This document shows, in pieces, positions 27,746 to 36,330 of a stretch of DNA of 64,000 bases; the first letter of the stretch is position 1, and every line of letters starts with the position of its first letter. Made by a program: the position numbers and the translations under genes. The stretch lies in assembly GCF_006970865.1 (NCBI RefSeq), contig NZ_CP035503.1:1873001-1937000 (forward strand). The letters are read 5' to 3'. The DNA comes from Rhodoferax sediminis. GTDB taxonomy: Bacteria; Pseudomonadota; Gammaproteobacteria; Burkholderiales; Burkholderiaceae_C. The notes under the pieces are model-generated. The model saw only the letters and a list, made by a program, of their open reading frames with translations, searched no databases and was not told where the DNA came from.

Positions 27746-29171
27746 CCGCTTGCTTTGTGCTTGAAACCTGGTTGGCGGGGGCGTTGTGCAGCCTGATGTG
27801 GGCGGCCAGGCCGCCGGTGCTGGTGTTGGAGAGCGTGAATGTACCGCCCATGCGCTGGATGGTTTTGTCCACAATGGACAGGCCCAGCCCGGCGCCGGTC
27901 GCTGCGGTGCGCGCGGTGTCTCCCCGGAAGAAGGGCTTGGTCAGGCTGGGCAGCACATCCGGGGGGACGCCCGGGCCATGGTCGCGCACCTTGATCATCA
28001 GCCACGGATCGCGCACCCTGGCCGCGATGTCGATCACGGCGACGCCTGTCTCGGCCGACTTGCCGTAGCGGCGCGCATTCTCCAGCAGGTTCGACAGGAC
28101 CCGCGTGAGTTCCACCTCGTCGGCCATCACGCGCAGCTCGGGCGCCACGTCCACCGTGATGCGCATGTCGTCCTGGCCCTCCACGGGATAGGTGCAGGCC
28201 TCCACCACGTCCATCAGCCGCACCGGTTTGAGGTCGACGTGGTCGGGGCGCGCGTAGTCGAGAAACTTGTCGATGATGGCGTCGAGCTGGCTGATGTCGG
28301 CCGCCATGTGGTCGCGCGCGTCCGCGTCGGCCACGCTGAGCTCGGTCTCCAGCCGCAGCCGCGCCAGCGGCGTGCGCAGGTCGTGCGAGATGCCGGCCAG
28401 CATGACGGCGCGGTCCTGCTCGATCTTGGCCAGTTGCTCGGCCATGCGGTTGAAGCCGATGTTGACCTCGCGGATTTCGCTGGTCGCGACCCGCTCGTCG
28501 AGCTTGCCGGCGTCGAAGTCGCCGTCGCGAACGCGCCCCGCCGCAAACGACAGCTGCTTGAGTGGGTGGTTGATGAGGCGGGCAATCACCGCGGCCCCGG
28601 CCAGCGACAGCACTCCCGCGGTAAACAGCCAGATCAGCCAGGTCTTGCTGTCCACGGGGGTGACGCGCGAGCGGTCCATCAGCAGCCAGTAGGCGTCGCC
28701 ATCGATCGAAAAACCCACCCACAGGCCCTTTTGGCCGTTCACGCTGCTCGCCACCATGGTGGTCGGGCCCAGGCGCTGGGCCAGCTCCTCGGTGATGCGC
28801 TCATCCAGCGCGCTCCTGGCGAACAGCTCGAACCGGTCTTTGGGTTCGCGCGGCAGGATGCGCACGCCTTCCTGTTCGGCCATCGTCTTGATCAGGGACA
28901 CGCGGGTGATCGAGTCCGAATACACCAGCGCGGCCCGGCTCAGGTTGACCAGCGAGGCAATCTGCTGTGCCGTCTGGACCGCGCGCGGCTCGTATTCGAG
29001 CGAGCGGAAGGTCTGAAACCAGGCCACGGTGCTGCCGATCAGCAGCAGCGCCAGCAGGAAGAAGGTGCGCCAGAACAGGCTCAGGCCGTGCTTGCGCTCG
29101 GCCGAACTCAGCGGCGCGGGCACGGTATCCAGCTGCGTGGGGCGGCTGAAGTCGCTCGGGACGTCGGACAT
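27720..29171 (-). CDS. EnvZ-type sensor histidine kinase
   Basis: A 483-residue membrane sensor. Two transmembrane segments (about 32-53 and 177-200) bracket a periplasmic domain, followed by a HAMP region, the dimerisation helix with ISHDLRTPLARLRLE (phospho-acceptor His263), and ATPase boxes N (LLENARRYG), G1 (DHGPGVPPD) and G2 (GAGLGLSIV). It lies 39 bases after the response regulator in the same operon. The OmpR/EnvZ order and the HDLRTP box suggest an osmolarity/envelope sensor, but the signal is unknown. The last 17 residues derive from dispersed element copy B and are not kinase sequence. Confidence 0.92.
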   Translation of the reverse strand: MSDVPSDFSRPTQLDTVPAPLSSAERKHGLSLFWRTFFLLALLLIGSTVAWFQTFRSLEYEPRAVQTAQQIASLVNLSRAALVYSDSITRVSLIKTMAEQEGVRILPREPKDRFELFARSALDERITEELAQRLGPTTMVASSVNGQKGLWVGFSIDGDAYWLLMDRSRVTPVDSKTWLIWLFTAGVLSLAGAAVIARLINHPLKQLSFAAGRVRDGDFDAGKLDERVATSEIREVNIGFNRMAEQLAKIEQDRAVMLAGISHDLRTPLARLRLETELSVADADARDHMAADISQLDAIIDKFLDYARPDHVDLKPVRLMDVVEACTYPVEGQDDMRITVDVAPELRVMADEVELTRVLSNLLENARRYGKSAETGVAVIDIAARVRDPWLMIKVRDHGPGVPPDVLPSLTKPFFRGDTARTAATGAGLGLSIVDKTIQRMGGTFTLSNTSTGGLAAHIRLHNAPANQVSSTKQAEPLLDIRV

Positions 29172-29210
29172 GCGAGGCGGCCGGGTCGGAGGCTGGTGCT
29201 CGGCTGGCGC

Positions 29211-29945
29211 TTAACCCGCGCCGTCCGGAACGAACACGTAGCCCACCCCCCATACCGTCTGGATGTAGCGCGGTGCGGAGGCGTCGAGCTCGACCAGCTT
29301 GCGCAGGCGCGATACCTGCACGTCCAGGCTGCGGTCGAACGGTTCGAACTCGCGCCCGCGCGCCAGCTGCGCCAGCTTCTCGCGCGACAGCGGCTGGCGC
29401 GGATGCCGCACCAGCGCCTTGAGCATGGCGAACTCTCCGGTGGTCAGCGGCAGGTCCTCGTCGTTGCGGCGCAGCGTGCGCGCGCCCAGGTCGAACGTGA
29501 ACGGGCCGAACACCACCGTTTCGTTCTCGGTCGACGGCGCACCGGGGGCCTCGATGGGCGGGCGCCGGCGCAACACCGCCGAGATGCGCGCCAGCAGTTC
29601 GCGCGGGTTGAAGGGCTTGCCCAGGTAGTCGTCGGCGCCCACCTCCAGGCCGACGATGCGGTCCACGTCCTCGCCCTTGGCGGTGAGCATGATGATGGGC
29701 GTGCGGTCGTTCGCCGCGCGCAGCCGGCGGCAGATCGACAGGCCGTCCTCGCCGGGCATCATCAGGTCGAGCACGATCAGGTCGACGGTGTCGCGCAGCA
29801 AAATGCGGTTCAGCGCCTTGCCGTCTTCGGCGACGATGACTTCGAACCCTTCCTGCGTGAGGTAGCGGCGCAGCAGGTCGCGGATGCGCGCGTCGTCATC
29901 GACGACCACGATTTTGTCGACTCGGCTTGTTGTCGTTGAGGTCAT
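29211..29945 (-). CDS. ompR: OmpR-type response regulator
   Basis: A 244-residue regulator with a receiver domain and a C-terminal winged helix. The acidic pocket is VDDDAR (16-18), the phosphorylated residue is Asp60 in VLDLMMPGEDG, and the conserved Lys110 is in YLGKPF. The DNA-binding domain has LTTGEFAMLKALVRHP and the YIQTVWGVGYVF wing, strongly OmpR-like. The start at 29945 was chosen from family alignment; the frame extends further upstream. It is the first gene of the pair with the sensor kinase. The symbol reflects similarity, not a proven regulon. Confidence 0.88.
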   Translation of the reverse strand: MTSTTTSRVDKIVVVDDDARIRDLLRRYLTQEGFEVIVAEDGKALNRILLRDTVDLIVLDLMMPGEDGLSICRRLRAANDRTPIIMLTAKGEDVDRIVGLEVGADDYLGKPFNPRELLARISAVLRRRPPIEAPGAPSTENETVVFGPFTFDLGARTLRRNDEDLPLTTGEFAMLKALVRHPRQPLSREKLAQLARGREFEPFDRSLDVQVSRLRKLVELDASAPRYIQTVWGVGYVFVPDGAG

Positions 29946-30114
29946 GGTTGATTGCGGTTGAATTTGTAACAGAGCCGATTCTGAGCCACATGGCACGCCG
30001 AAACTGGGGTTTTTGCCACAGTTTGACACACGGTTACATTTGTTGCCCGACTCTGCATGGCCTTCGTGCAACTGATGTGAACATGCGCGCACACCTTCGC
30101 GTTACGGATCGATC

Positions 30115-30438
30115 ATGAAGAAAATTGTTTTCCTGTGGGCACAAATCCTCTGTCTGGCGGGCGCCTTTGCACAGCCGCCGCGTGTTCCCGCGGGCGTTGC
30201 CCATCCCCCAGTGGAGAGAGGCCCCGCGGGATCCGCAGCGCAGCAGGGCGGCGTGCTGCCGATACAGGATTCGCCGGCGCAGCGCCGCATTGAGTTGCGT
30301 GCCATCCTGCAATCCCAGCAGAATGCGCTGGAGCAACCCGCCACCGAGCGTCGGTTGTCGCCCGAAGAGCGCGCCGAGCTGCGTGAGCAGGTGCGCCAGC
30401 AGTACCAGGGACGCCCGCACAATACCGGCAAGCCTTGA
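30115..30438 (+). CDS. Secreted 107-residue protein, unknown
   Basis: The protein opens with a Sec signal peptide (MKKIVFLWAQILCLAGAFAQ, cleavage near AFA). The mature part is Pro/Gly-rich, then helical and charged (RRIELRAILQSQQNALEQ, then LSPEERAELREQVRQQYQG). That ending resembles small periplasmic helix-hairpin proteins of Burkholderiales of unknown role. Its TGA lies inside a 28-bp perfect palindrome, which probably ends its transcript. Confidence 0.8.
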   Translation: MKKIVFLWAQILCLAGAFAQPPRVPAGVAHPPVERGPAGSAAQQGGVLPIQDSPAQRRIELRAILQSQQNALEQPATERRLSPEERAELREQVRQQYQGRPHNTGKP

Positions 30439-30475
30439 GGCGCATGCGCCTCAAGGCTCGAGTGTGTAATTTTTT
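30431..30475 (+). terminator. Intrinsic terminator built on a 28-bp perfect palindrome
   Basis: AGCCTTGAGGCGCA (30431-30444) followed directly by its exact complement (30445-30458), then after 11 bases a run of six T (30470-30475). The stop codon of the upstream gene (30436-30438) is inside the stem. The strong stem and nearby T-run suggest termination, though the T-run is more distant than in a textbook terminator. It also separates the gene from the next one. Confidence 0.55.
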
Positions 30476-30494
30476 GAAAAGCCGAAGGTCAACA

Positions 30495-31205
30495 TTGAAG
30501 ACAGCTACAAAAATAATAGTGACTTGTGTAGTGGCCGTGTGGGCTGGCAGCAGTTTTTCCCAAAATATGCCGTATGCGCCGCCGCAAAACGTGGTGCATC
30601 TGGCGGCCCAGGGGTCGGTTGAAGTCCAGCAGGATTTACTCTCGATTACGATGAACACGACCCGGGAGGGGCCGGACGCGGGCACGGTGCAGAACCAGCT
30701 CAAGGCGGCGCTGGATGTGGCACTGGCCGAGGCCAAACGGGCCGCCCAGCCGGGCCAGATGGAGGTGCGCACCGGCAACTTCAGCCTGTCCCCGCGCTAT
30801 GGCCGCGACGGCAAGATCAGCGGCTGGCAGGGCTCTGCGGAGCTGGTACTGGAGGGCAGGGACTTTGCCCGTATCAGCACGGCGGCCGGAAAGATCCAGA
30901 CCCTGACCATGGGCAACGTGACGTTCGGCCTGAGCCGCGAGCAGCGCGCCCAGGTGGAGGGCGAAGCCCAGACGATGGCGATCGACCGCTTCAAGGCGCG
31001 CGCGTCGGACATTGCCAAAGGCTTCGGCTTTGCCGGCTACTCGCTGCGCGAAGTGTCGGTCAATGCCAACGATCAGGGCGTGGTGCCGCGCCCGCGCATG
31101 ATGGCCATGGAAGCCAAAGCCGCGATGGCGGAGGCCCCGGTGCCGGTGGAGGCGGGCAAGAGCACGGTGCTGGTGACGGTGTCGGGGACCGTGCAATTGA
31201 AATGA
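30495..31205 (+). CDS. SIMPL-domain (DUF541) periplasmic protein
   Basis: A 236-residue protein when started at TTG 30495, which follows GAAGG with 6 bases spacing. That start yields a clean signal peptide MKTATKIIVTCVVAVWAGSS with cleavage after FSQ or nearby. Starts at 30435/30444 would lie inside the terminator palindrome and add an unlikely basic leader. The mature part is a SIMPL/DUF541 domain, with VVHLAAQGSVEVQQDLLSI and late VLVTVSGTVQLK strands. Relatives act in envelope or oxidative stress, but the mechanism is unclear. Residues 8-17 of the signal peptide are encoded by dispersed element copy C. Confidence 0.85.
   Translation: MKTATKIIVTCVVAVWAGSSFSQNMPYAPPQNVVHLAAQGSVEVQQDLLSITMNTTREGPDAGTVQNQLKAALDVALAEAKRAAQPGQMEVRTGNFSLSPRYGRDGKISGWQGSAELVLEGRDFARISTAAGKIQTLTMGNVTFGLSREQRAQVEGEAQTMAIDRFKARASDIAKGFGFAGYSLREVSVNANDQGVVPRPRMMAMEAKAAMAEAPVPVEAGKSTVLVTVSGTVQLK
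30516..30545 (+). repeat. Dispersed element copy C, encoding a signal peptide
   Basis: ATAGTG at 30516-30521, 19 bases, GGGCT at 30541-30545, with left flank AGCTACAAAAATA and right flank GGCAGCAGTTTTTCCC. It is read ATA-GTG ... TGG-GCT (Ile-Val ... Trp-Ala), forming the hydrophobic core of the SIMPL protein's signal peptide. Confidence 0.7.
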
Positions 31206-31209
31206 CGCG

Positions 31210-32766
31210 TTATCCCGGCTTGAATCGGCACAGCTGGCCGTCCTGAACCGGGCTCAAGGTGGCCCATGCGTAGTGCATCACCACACCGCGCTTCCCAAAA
31301 CCCCAGTCCAGCGAAAATTCTCCGCTGGCGCTGGCCTGGCTGAACAGGGGCGCATACGCGGGTGCCGCACGGTTTGCGACGGCAGTGATGACAAGGGCGC
31401 CGCACTGGCTCAGGTCGCTCTCGTCGAGCCAGCGTGACTTGCCCGTGTCATGGTCCATGAACACCAGGGGTTCGGGGCGCAGGTGCAGCGCCAGGTTGCC
31501 ACCGGTCCAGGTATCGGAGACGACCAGGCGCATCGGAGCGCTTTCGTGCACGCGCCAGACGGCCGCCGCCTGGTCGGCCAAGAGCTGGCTGGGAAAGTTG
31601 AAGCGTGCATTGCGCCCCACGATTTCCGGAACGACGGCGGCCCCCGCGAAAAAGACCATCAGAATCCCGATATGCGCGAGCGCGGCCAGCTTCCAGGTCC
31701 GGTTCAGCAGCAGGGGGTCCCGGTTGCCGCGAAAAAAACGGTGCGCCAGCAAAATGCCTGCCGGCAGGAAATACGCACTGACCCAGTTGCTGTCGAGCGC
31801 ATCGCCCCTTAGCAATGCCGGCGCGATTGCCAGAGCCAGGGGTGTGCACAGCGTGACCAGCAGGTAGTGCCGGTCGAAGCGTTCGCGATCCGTGGCCATA
31901 CCCTTCGAGCCGCCGCTGGCGTTGTGCGCCGGACCCAGGCGCAACAGCAGCCAGGCCACCAGCGCCATCACGCTGACACGGCTGGCCTGGTTGATCAGAA
32001 AGCCCAGCAGCACCACAAAGCGGTTGGTTGACGACTCCAGTTGGTGCTCGGCGTAATGGATTGGTGGGAAATTGTTGACCACCAGCCAGTGCACATGCGG
32101 CGACAGGACGACCGCGAAGACCGCCAGGCTGAGCGCGATGCCGCGCAGCACGCGCGCGTCGGCCCACAGCCGCTGTGTGATGACAAAGACGAAAAGGGCG
32201 GACAGCGCCAGCGCGGCACTGTACTTGGTCAGCATGGCCAGGCCGGCGGCCAGGCCGAGCGCCAGCCAGTGCGTGCGTTTGCCGCTGACCACGCCGCGGT
32301 AAAAATGGTAGAGCGCTGCCGCCGTGAACGGCAGCGAGACCGTGTTGTGATTCAGTGTCAACGCGTTGATGGTGTGGTACGAGAGCAGCGAGGTCAGCAC
32401 GACCGCCACGATGGCGACCCGGGGCTGCACCATCTGGCGCGCCAGCAGCCACACGTAGACCATGGCCGCTACGCTGCAGCCTTGCGCGGCAAAAGCCGTC
32501 AGCGCCTGCGATGGTCCGCCGAACACCAGGTTCACGCCACGCATGAGGGCGCTTGGCAGGGGCGGGTGCTTGTAGTAGCCCCACTGCCAGCTTTGCGACC
32601 ACACGACCTGCTCGATGCTGTCGATGTGCATGGCGCGCGGGATCAGCGCCGCACAGAGGGTCCACAAGACAAGATAGGCCAGTCCGAACAGAAAGAGCTG
32701 CCGCCCCGCCCTGGACGCCGACAGGGGCATGGAATGGGTTGGCACTAGCGCCTCAACCGTGCTCAT
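31210..32766 (-). CDS. GT39/ArnT-like membrane glycosyltransferase
   Basis: A 518-residue polytopic protein of the PMT/ArnT (GT39) superfamily, which moves sugars from lipid carriers to lipid A, proteins or other acceptors on the periplasmic face. The early acidic/HPP region is seen in AMHIDSIEQVVWSQSW and YYKHPPLPSALM, followed by about ten further hydrophobic segments. The last 120 residues form a soluble periplasmic domain. The acceptor cannot be identified. It converges on the SIMPL gene (4 bases between stops) and is divergent from the hydrolase-relA pair across a 155-base gap. Confidence 0.85.
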   Translation of the reverse strand: MSTVEALVPTHSMPLSASRAGRQLFLFGLAYLVLWTLCAALIPRAMHIDSIEQVVWSQSWQWGYYKHPPLPSALMRGVNLVFGGPSQALTAFAAQGCSVAAMVYVWLLARQMVQPRVAIVAVVLTSLLSYHTINALTLNHNTVSLPFTAAALYHFYRGVVSGKRTHWLALGLAAGLAMLTKYSAALALSALFVFVITQRLWADARVLRGIALSLAVFAVVLSPHVHWLVVNNFPPIHYAEHQLESSTNRFVVLLGFLINQASRVSVMALVAWLLLRLGPAHNASGGSKGMATDRERFDRHYLLVTLCTPLALAIAPALLRGDALDSNWVSAYFLPAGILLAHRFFRGNRDPLLLNRTWKLAALAHIGILMVFFAGAAVVPEIVGRNARFNFPSQLLADQAAAVWRVHESAPMRLVVSDTWTGGNLALHLRPEPLVFMDHDTGKSRWLDESDLSQCGALVITAVANRAAPAYAPLFSQASASGEFSLDWGFGKRGVVMHYAWATLSPVQDGQLCRFKPG

Positions 32767-32921
32767 CAGGCGAGGGCGCGAGATGGCAGCCGGGCTGCGC
32801 TGTGGGCCTCGTCCGGAAAGTTGGGGAGGGCTATTTTGCCTGGGGGCGGCATGTTCTTTCTCCAGATGAATTACGATGCATTGACCCCATTATCCAGCCT
32901 CAAACCGCGATCATCGATGCC

Positions 32922-33809
32922 ATGAGTGAACCCACGCTGAACTACGTCGCCTGTCCGGATGCCAACGGTGGCCATCGCATGGCCTATTGGGAGTGGGGTG
33001 ACCGCGCCAACCCGCATGTGGTGGTGTGTGGCCATGGCCTGTCGCGCCAGGGCCGGGACTTCGACGTGCTGGCCGGCGCCTTATGTGCCAGGGTGCGTGT
33101 GGTGTGTCCCGATGTGGCCGGCCGCGGCCAGAGCGACTGGCTGAAGGATCCGACGGGCTACCAGATACCGGCCTACGCCGCCGACATGCTGGCCCTGCTG
33201 GCGCAGCTCAAGCCCGCCACGCTCGACTGGGTGGGCACCAGCATGGGCGGGCTGATCGGCATGGTGCTGGCCGGGCAACCCGATCTGCCATTGCCCGCGC
33301 CGGTGCGCCGGCTGGTGCTCAACGATGTCGGCCCTGCCATCCAGTGGCCGGCGCTGGAGCGCATTGGCCAGTATCTGGGCAACACCGGCCGTTTCGAGTC
33401 GCTGCAGCAGGCGGCGGACGCCATGTGGGCCGTCTCCAGCAGTTTTGGGCCGCATACGCCGGCACAGTGGCTGGCGCTGTCGACGCACATGGTCAAGCCC
33501 GTAGGCGACGATGTGCGGGGCGCCCTGACCCTGCATTACGACCCGGCCATCGCGGTGCCGTTTCGCAGTTTGACGCAAGAGGCCGCCACGCAGGGCGAGG
33601 CCGCGATGTGGCAGCTGTATGACGGCATCACGGCCGATACGCTGCTGCTGCGCGGCGCGCAGTCGGACCTGCTGACTCGCGAGACGGCGCTGGCCATGAC
33701 GCAGCGTGGTCCGAAGGCACGGCTGGTGGAGTTCGCAGGGGTGGGGCACGCGCCGACTCTGGTCGCGGCGGATCAGGTCGAGGCGGTGGCTTCTTTCCTG
33801 TTAGGGTGA
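32922..33809 (+). CDS. Alpha/beta-hydrolase
   Basis: A 295-residue cytoplasmic hydrolase. The nucleophile elbow is GTSMGG (Ser107), the oxyanion-hole region is CGHGLSRQGRDFD, the acid is probably the Asp in AQSDLLTRE, and the base is His in GVGHAPTL. The CPDVAGRGQSDW strand-turn is typical of esterase/haloperoxidase-like members. Substrate unknown. It lies 22 bases before relA on the same strand, so the two are likely co-transcribed; this arrangement is common in comamonads. Confidence 0.88.
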   Translation: MSEPTLNYVACPDANGGHRMAYWEWGDRANPHVVVCGHGLSRQGRDFDVLAGALCARVRVVCPDVAGRGQSDWLKDPTGYQIPAYAADMLALLAQLKPATLDWVGTSMGGLIGMVLAGQPDLPLPAPVRRLVLNDVGPAIQWPALERIGQYLGNTGRFESLQQAADAMWAVSSSFGPHTPAQWLALSTHMVKPVGDDVRGALTLHYDPAIAVPFRSLTQEAATQGEAAMWQLYDGITADTLLLRGAQSDLLTRETALAMTQRGPKARLVEFAGVGHAPTLVAADQVEAVASFLLG

Positions 33810-33831
33810 GAGGAAACTTGCAAGGCACGCC

Positions 33832-36054
33832 ATGAAAAGTGTCAAGGCTCCGCCCTCCGGCGCGTCCAAAAGCGCCGAGCCGATCCCCGAGTTGATTGCG
33901 GTCACCGGCAAGAGCCTGCCCGGCCACGCTGATGCACTAGCGCGTGCCCGGGCTTTTGCGGAGCCTTTGATTGCCGGTGAAACGCTGGATACGGGCGAAA
34001 ACACCCTGGCGCATGCCGACGCGGTGGCGGCGATCCTCAGCGCCATCGGTGGCTCGCAAGCCATGCAGGCCGCCAGTTATCTGGTGCATGCCTGCGACCA
34101 CCTGAACAGGCCGCAGGAGGTCATTGCCAAGGCCTTTGGCGACAGCTTCGCCGCGCTGGCGGTCGAGACCACCAAACTGATGCACGTGCAAAAGCGCTCG
34201 CGCGGGGCGGATGCGTCGGCGCAGTTGGTGGTCGACCCCGCGGTGCAGACCGAGAACGTGCGCAAGATGCTGCTGGCTTTCTCGCGCGACCTGCGCGTGG
34301 TGATGCTGCGGCTGGCGTCGCGCCTGCAAACACTGCGCTACTACGCGGCCAGCAAAAAGCCGGTGTCGCCGAGCCTGGCGCGCGAGTCGCTCCAGGTGTT
34401 TGCGCCCTTGGCCAATCGCCTGGGCATCTGGCAAATCAAGTGGGAAATGGAAGACCTGTCGTTCCGTTTTCTGGAGCCCGAGACATACCGGGAGGTGGCG
34501 CTGCTGCTGGATCAAAAGCGGGCCGAGCGCGAAAGCTATGTGCAGCAATTGCGCACGCAACTCGAAGCCGAACTCAAGTCGCAGGGCATTCGTGCCACGG
34601 TGCAGGGGCGGCCCAAGCACATCTACAGCATCGTCAAGAAGATGCGTGGCAAGTCGCTGGATTTCGACCAGGTGTTCGACATTCGCGCGCTGCGCGTCGT
34701 GGTGCCGCAGGTGCGCGACTGCTACGCGGCGCTGAGCTGGGTGCACTCCCGGTTCACCCCCATGACGGACGAGTTCGACGACTACATCGCCAAACCCAAG
34801 CCCAATGGCTACCAGTCGCTGCACACCGTCGTGACCGACGCCGCGGGCCTGCCGATCGAAATCCAGATCCGTACCGAGGCCATGCACAACCACGCCGAGC
34901 ACGGCGTGGCCGCGCATTGGGCCTACAAGGAGGCGGGCGCCAAGGGTTATGCCGGCGTGTCCGCCGCGGGCGAGTACGACGCCAAGATCGCCGTGCTGCG
35001 CCAGTTGCTGGCCTGGGAGCGCGAACTCTCGGGCACCGCACAGCACCAGGGGCTGTTCGAGGACCGCATTTACGTGCTGACGCCGGAGGCCGCGGTGGTG
35101 GAGCTGCCGCAGGGTGCCACGCCGGTCGATTTCGCCTATAGCGTGCACACCAGCCTGGGCCACCGCTGCCGCGGCGCACGGGTCGACGGCGTGATGGTGC
35201 CGCTGAACACGCCGCTGCAAAACGGCCAGACGGTCGAGGTCACCGTGGCCAAGGAGGGCGGCCCGTCACGCGACTGGCTCAACGCCGAACTGGGCTACCT
35301 CGTGAGCCCGCGTGCCCGGGCCAAGGCGCGCGCCTGGTTCAACGCCATGGCCACGCACGAGACGGTGGCGCGCGGCCGCGAGGCCGTGGAAAAGCTGCTG
35401 CAGCGCGAAGGCAGGACGGCCATCAAGCTGGACGATCTGGCGTCCCAGCTGGGCTTCAAGAGCGCCGATGATCTGTTCGAGGTGGTGGGCAAGGACGAGT
35501 TTTCGCTGCGCAACATCGAAACCCTGCTGCGTCCGACCGAGCCGCCCATGCAGCCGGACGATTTTCTGCTGCTGAAAAAGGCGCGCAACACTGAGAAGAC
35601 CCCCAAGGGCGGGGTGCTGGTGGTGGGCGTTGAGTCGCTCATGACGCAGCTGGCCAAGTGCTGCAAGCCGGCGCCGCCCGACGACATCCGCGGCTTTGTG
35701 ACACGCGGCAAGGGCGTCAGTGTGCACCGCGCCGATTGCAGCAATTTCCGCGAGATGGCGGCGCGCAATGGGGAGCGCGTCATCGAGGTCGAGTGGGGCT
35801 TGCCGAAGTCGGTCGACGCTGCGGTTTACCCCGTGGACGTGGCCGTCGAGGCGGCCGACCGGCAGGGCCTGCTGCGTGACATCTCGGAAGTATTTGCGAA
35901 GGAAAAAATGAACGTCATTGGCGTGCAGACGCAGTCGGTCAAGGGCACCGCCTGGATGACGTTCACGGTGGAGACATCCGACTCGGGCCGCTTGAACAAG
36001 GTGCTGGGCGTGGTGGCCGAGGTGGCCGGCGTCAGGTCAGCCCGGCGGCGCTGA
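33832..36054 (+). CDS. relA: (p)ppGpp synthetase RelA (hydrolase-dead)
   Basis: A 740-residue stringent-response synthetase that makes (p)ppGpp when uncharged tRNA enters the ribosome. Domains in order: degenerate HD domain (about 40-200), in which the expected HDxxED reads VHACDHL (85-91), so hydrolysis should be lost; synthetase domain with RGRPKHIYSIVKKM-like region and EFDD (314-317), the EXDD form that marks RelA rather than bifunctional Rel/SpoT; substrate loop PKPNGYQSLHTVV; TGS domain (about 410-470); and C-terminal ACT domain after a zinc-finger-like CCKPAPPDD. All synthetase residues are present. Confidence 0.96.
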   Translation: MKSVKAPPSGASKSAEPIPELIAVTGKSLPGHADALARARAFAEPLIAGETLDTGENTLAHADAVAAILSAIGGSQAMQAASYLVHACDHLNRPQEVIAKAFGDSFAALAVETTKLMHVQKRSRGADASAQLVVDPAVQTENVRKMLLAFSRDLRVVMLRLASRLQTLRYYAASKKPVSPSLARESLQVFAPLANRLGIWQIKWEMEDLSFRFLEPETYREVALLLDQKRAERESYVQQLRTQLEAELKSQGIRATVQGRPKHIYSIVKKMRGKSLDFDQVFDIRALRVVVPQVRDCYAALSWVHSRFTPMTDEFDDYIAKPKPNGYQSLHTVVTDAAGLPIEIQIRTEAMHNHAEHGVAAHWAYKEAGAKGYAGVSAAGEYDAKIAVLRQLLAWERELSGTAQHQGLFEDRIYVLTPEAAVVELPQGATPVDFAYSVHTSLGHRCRGARVDGVMVPLNTPLQNGQTVEVTVAKEGGPSRDWLNAELGYLVSPRARAKARAWFNAMATHETVARGREAVEKLLQREGRTAIKLDDLASQLGFKSADDLFEVVGKDEFSLRNIETLLRPTEPPMQPDDFLLLKKARNTEKTPKGGVLVVGVESLMTQLAKCCKPAPPDDIRGFVTRGKGVSVHRADCSNFREMAARNGERVIEVEWGLPKSVDAAVYPVDVAVEAADRQGLLRDISEVFAKEKMNVIGVQTQSVKGTAWMTFTVETSDSGRLNKVLGVVAEVAGVRSARRR

Positions 36055-36103
36055 AAATCGGGTGCGTTGCGGCACTGGCGCCGAAAACAGCCATTCTTGC
36101 TGC

Positions 36104-36109
36104 TACAAT
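36104..36109 (+). promoter_or_regulatory. Likely -10 box of tRNA-Val
   Basis: TACAAT lies about 20 bases before the 5' end of tRNA-Val, the usual distance for a -10 element with a short leader. No convincing -35 hexamer is seen at 16-18 bases upstream. Confidence 0.5.
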
Positions 36110-36129
36110 CAGCCCTCTCGAACACCCTT

Positions 36130-36206
36130 AGGCGCGTAGCTCAGCTGGTTAGAGCACCACCTTGACATGGTGGGGGTCGTTGGTTCGAGTCCAATCGCGC
36201 CTACCA
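36130..36206 (+). tRNA. tRNA-Val (anticodon GAC)
   Basis: A complete 77-nt cloverleaf. The acceptor AGGCGCG pairs exactly with CGCGCCT, followed by discriminator A and an encoded CCA (36204-36206). U8-A9 are in place, the D-stem is GCTC/GAGC, and the anticodon stem is CCACC/GGTGG with loop TTGACAT, giving anticodon GAC. The T-arm is GTTGG-TTCGAGT-CCAAT. It sits alone between relA and phaR. Confidence 0.97.
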
Positions 36207-36279
36207 ATTTTCCTCTGCTTCACAAGCCATCCTCAGGGTAAACCTTGGGGTTATGGCTGGAGCGGCTCCCTAAAATGTG

Positions 36280-36322
36280 TTGCGGTGCAATACACCTTGC
36301 ACGGCGAGCCAAAACGGAGGAA
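36280..36322 (+). promoter_or_regulatory. phaR leader: TTGC/GCAA dyads and strong RBS
   Basis: TTGC-GGT-GCAA (36280-36290) is followed 6 bases later by another TTGC (TTGCA from 36297), giving three alternating half-sites just upstream of phaR. PhaR proteins are known to repress their own genes at TGC-type dyads, so an autoregulatory site is plausible. GGAGGA (36316-36321) is the ribosome-binding site for the GTG start. Confidence 0.4.
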
Positions 36323-36330
36323 TTCACGCA

